Shown piece by piece: positions 61,219-64,000 of a stretch of 64,000 nt of DNA (the first letter of the stretch is position 1; the number at the start of each line of letters is the position of its first letter). The DNA comes from Sipunculus nudus. Its lineage: Eukaryota; Annelida; Sipuncula; Golfingiida; Sipunculidae. Made by a program: the position numbers and the translations under genes. The stretch spans positions 43,998,456 through 44,062,455 of the forward strand of contig CM049318.1 in NCBI GenBank assembly GCA_026874595.1, written 5' to 3'. Under the pieces are notes generated by a model, which ran no database searches, was not told the DNA's origin, and was given only the letters and a program-made list of their open reading frames with translations.

Positions 61219-63606
61219 CAAGGGACCTATGGGTCACGACGCTCAGCTGTTATATATGATAAAAAAATATTATTTAGAAATGAGGCACATGCTGGTTTTG
61301 TGTGGTAATAAATATAAGCTGTATTATGAGTTGTTGTTGTTTAGCTTATGTATGATTTTGATAGTACCTTTGGAGACAGGGAAGAGGATTGATTTCATTT
61401 ATTTTATTAACAAATGGAGTACTATTGTCACACAGATTTTGACTTGGCCATATAACTTATAAGCAGAACATATAATATAAGAGTTTAACTATTTATTAAA
61501 AAAAGTTACAAATATTGTCCCAAATATAATTTTTATAAAAAATAATATGAGAATCATATGATTTTTTTAAATGAAATATAACTGATATGATTATTAAAAT
61601 AATATTAAAGAATATATTCATGAATGCATTCATGAATACATTTTGAAAGTATTTGCACGAGTATTCATATACTTTTATTTTTACCTGAATTCCTATTCTT
61701 TATGCAAGAAATTTTATAATGGAGTACATAATCATATTCGTATTTAAATACATTTACAAAGTATTCGCACCATGTCTGGTATTTATTCAGTTTCACCAAC
61801 CAATGATGTTGAGAATCCAGAATATACCAAATTCACACATTTAAATAATGATCATAAGTACCTGGTTTTATGGCTTTTATTTATATTAAAAAATAACTGT
61901 AAAAAATTCATTTTGGACTTATTTCACATCAATGTACACAATAGACACAGTAGGAATCTAGATTAATATTATCAACTGCATCTTTGTCTATCATTAATTT
62001 CCTTCATATGATCCCTAATGATTAGTAATGAATAATATGATTTACTTCTTTATCATTAAAATTGAACTGTAAAATGCCATAGGTGACTGCATGGTGTTAT
62101 TTGGAATATGTGACATTCTACCCATCGATACAAGATTCTTATATCATCAGTAACTGCAAGTTAATTTCCTGTTATTATAAACTAACAAATTCCTTTTCTA
62201 TTTTTCTTTAATTTGTTATTAAAAACCAATAAAAAATTATTAATTTATTGTTTATTGTTATGTTGTTGGTTAAAACTACTAGATGAGTTGGGTTGGACAC
62301 CTGGATCAACTGTGGCTGGCCATAAGCTGCCTGGATTCCTGTATGCCTCGCCTCAAGCGTGCATAATTTGATGAAAGGTCAACAAGGTCAACATACAGGT
62401 GACTCAAGAGGGGCTGGAGAGAGCCAAAGTCTGACAGGGTCTCATTAAAAACATTAATAAAAGCTACAATTTTTGGCCAATTTCTTTTTAGCTTTCTAAA
62501 CTAAAAAGCTGAAATGCTTATGTGTGCATGATATGAAAATTATATCAACAGTGCTCACGGGAAACAAACGTGCCATGGTCACAGTTGGGCAAAATTTAAG
62601 GTACTAATTTTATATTTATACTAAATAAAATTTGAAAAATTCAGAACTAATTTTGGGTATTCAATTGAATCTTGATTAAATAATGTTACATCCCTGACAA
62701 AAAAATCTCTAGTTTCAGCAATGCTCTTGTTAAGGGAGTAAACATATTTCTTGATTTTTTACAAAGTGCATTATGTTTGGGCCCATAACTTAAAACAATT
62801 ACACAATACTGACATCATTCTGGCATGTGCATAGAGAATGAAAAATATGTATATTATTTATGATTAAAGTCAGATCAGTGGTTTTGATATTAGGCAGTCT
62901 TGAAGTGTAACAATGGGTTTTTAATGGAAAAATGAAGTTTTTCATTAATATCTCGAAGGTATTAACTCCTAGTGACCAAATTCTTGGCATGGTAGGGCAT
63001 TTTGGAGACATCTAACTGTATGCCGAATTTAAGGAACTTAGAGCTGAAGCTGGGGAGCTGAGCTCTTGCAAACTGCATAACACTAGCTTGATGTAAACAA
63101 TATGTTACATGGTGCAAGAAAACTTGATTAAAATCTACAGTTTTTGATCAACTGGTTTCAAATTTTTTATGTTAACAGTTGAAATACTAACAAAAACATG
63201 CTGTGAAAATTAAATCCACAGTACTTACAGGAAAAAAACGTGCCATGGTCAAAGTTGGGCAAAATTTAAGGTACCAATTTTTTATTTTTATTAATATTTT
63301 AAAAAATTTAAAAGATTTTCATCTAATTTTGGGTATACAATTTAATTTTGATTAATTAAAGTTATATTACTGGAAAAAAGGTCCATAGCATTAACATTTT
63401 TTGTGTTAAGTGATCAAATATCTTTTCTGATTTTTTACAAAATGCATTATGTTTGGGCCAAGAACTTTTTTAAATTAAATAATACAGACATAATTTCTGG
63501 CATGTACATAGGAACTATATAGAGGAATATTTATGGTAAATATGAGGTAAAACAGATGAGTGGTTTTGATATTAGGCAGTCCTGAAGTGTGAAAATAGGT
63601 TTTTAA
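61219..63606 (+). mobile_element. Family I subtype b unit, 3' tail missing (2388 bp)
   Basis: It starts CAAGGGACCTATGGGTCAC and runs without insertion through the full interior, including two AAAACGTGCC blocks. It stops at GGTTTTTAA, where the next identical 5' end starts. The 3' hairpin and GGAC tract are absent. Confidence 0.85.
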
Positions 63607-64000
63607 CAAGGGACCTATGGGTCACGGCGCTCAGCTGTTATATATGATTAAAAAATATGATTTAGGAATGAGGCATATGCTGGTTTGGTGTGGTTATAAA
63701 TATAAGCTTTATTATGAGTTGTTGGTGTTTAGCTTATGTATGATTATGATATTATCTTTGGAGACAGGTAAGAGGATTGATTTCATTTATTTTATTAACA
63801 AATGGAGTACTATTGTCACACAGATTTTGACTTGGCCATATAACTTATAAGCAGAACATATGATATAAGAGTTTAACTATTTATTAAAAAAATTACAAAT
63901 ATTGTCCCAAATATAATTTTTTGTTAAAAATAACAAGAGAATCTTATGATTTTTTAAAATGAAATATAACTGAAATGATTATTAAAATAATATTAAAGAA
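63607..64000 (+). mobile_element. Family I subtype b unit, runs off the window
   Basis: Third head-to-tail subtype b start, CAAGGGACCTATGGGTCAC and GGCGCTCAGCTG; the sequence is the same as 61219 onward. Confidence 0.85.

Overview
The window is from an animal nuclear genome, most likely a mollusc and probably a bivalve. The phylum is inferred from the kind of repeats present; the class IIa HDAC exons only show that it is a metazoan. It lies entirely inside one gene on the minus strand. Three short exons with clean AG/GT splice sites join in frame (49995-49878, 29920-29820, 21036-20983). They encode 91 consecutive codons from the start of the deacetylase domain of a class IIa histone deacetylase (HDAC4/5/7/9 type). 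The exon with the catalytic GHH motif would lie left of base 1, and upstream exons right of base 64000. No other convincing protein-coding, rRNA or functional tRNA gene was found.

The introns (about 20.0 kb and 8.8 kb, plus both flanks) are packed with non-autonomous, mostly nested repeats. I sort them into five families, I to V, by their termini. A 5' end has a short perfect or near-perfect palindrome or hairpin followed by a 10-13 nt arm. That arm is repeated, inverted, at the extreme 3' end, usually in a hairpin followed by CTAA or CAA. The families are I (5' GACCCATGGGTC then GCTCAGCTGAC; 3' GTCAGCTGAGCTAA), II (5' AGGCCTACAGGCCT then GCGAACCTGTG; 3' CACAGGTTCGCTAA), III (5' TGGCACTGCAGGTGCCA then GTATCCCCAGACA; 3' TGTCTGGGGATACAA), IV (5' TCAGCAGAAGCTGA then AGCCCTCAGCC; 3' GGCTGAGGGCTAA) and V (5' GTGTCGGAACGACAC; 3' end lost). 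Empty-site comparisons inside the window show insertion without target duplication into A-rich sites, once clearly between A and T. This resembles Helitron/Helentron-type (HINE) elements. Families I-IV also share an internal 12-bp palindrome, GGTGGCGCCACC, and several carry a (GGAC)n tract near the 3' end.

Layout: 1-20.6 kb holds nested I and II copies, a 2.75-kb hAT-like transposon and an inverted pair of tRNA-type SINEs, ending in a stack of five 3' ends. 20.6-22.1 kb has a 36-bp minisatellite and exon 3. 22.1-29.3 kb has I, II and III copies and a 332-bp TIR element with a TAA duplication. 29.3-30.05 kb is the island around exon 2. 30-47.4 kb has further nested I and II copies, including two near-identical 1.9-kb elements. 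47.4-50.5 kb has an unassigned 800-bp block, the single family IV element and exon 1. 50.5-64 kb has nested I, II and V copies, a 4-kb family III element filled with a 290-bp satellite, and a head-to-tail run of family I units. None of the elements encodes a visible transposase, Rep/helicase or reverse transcriptase.
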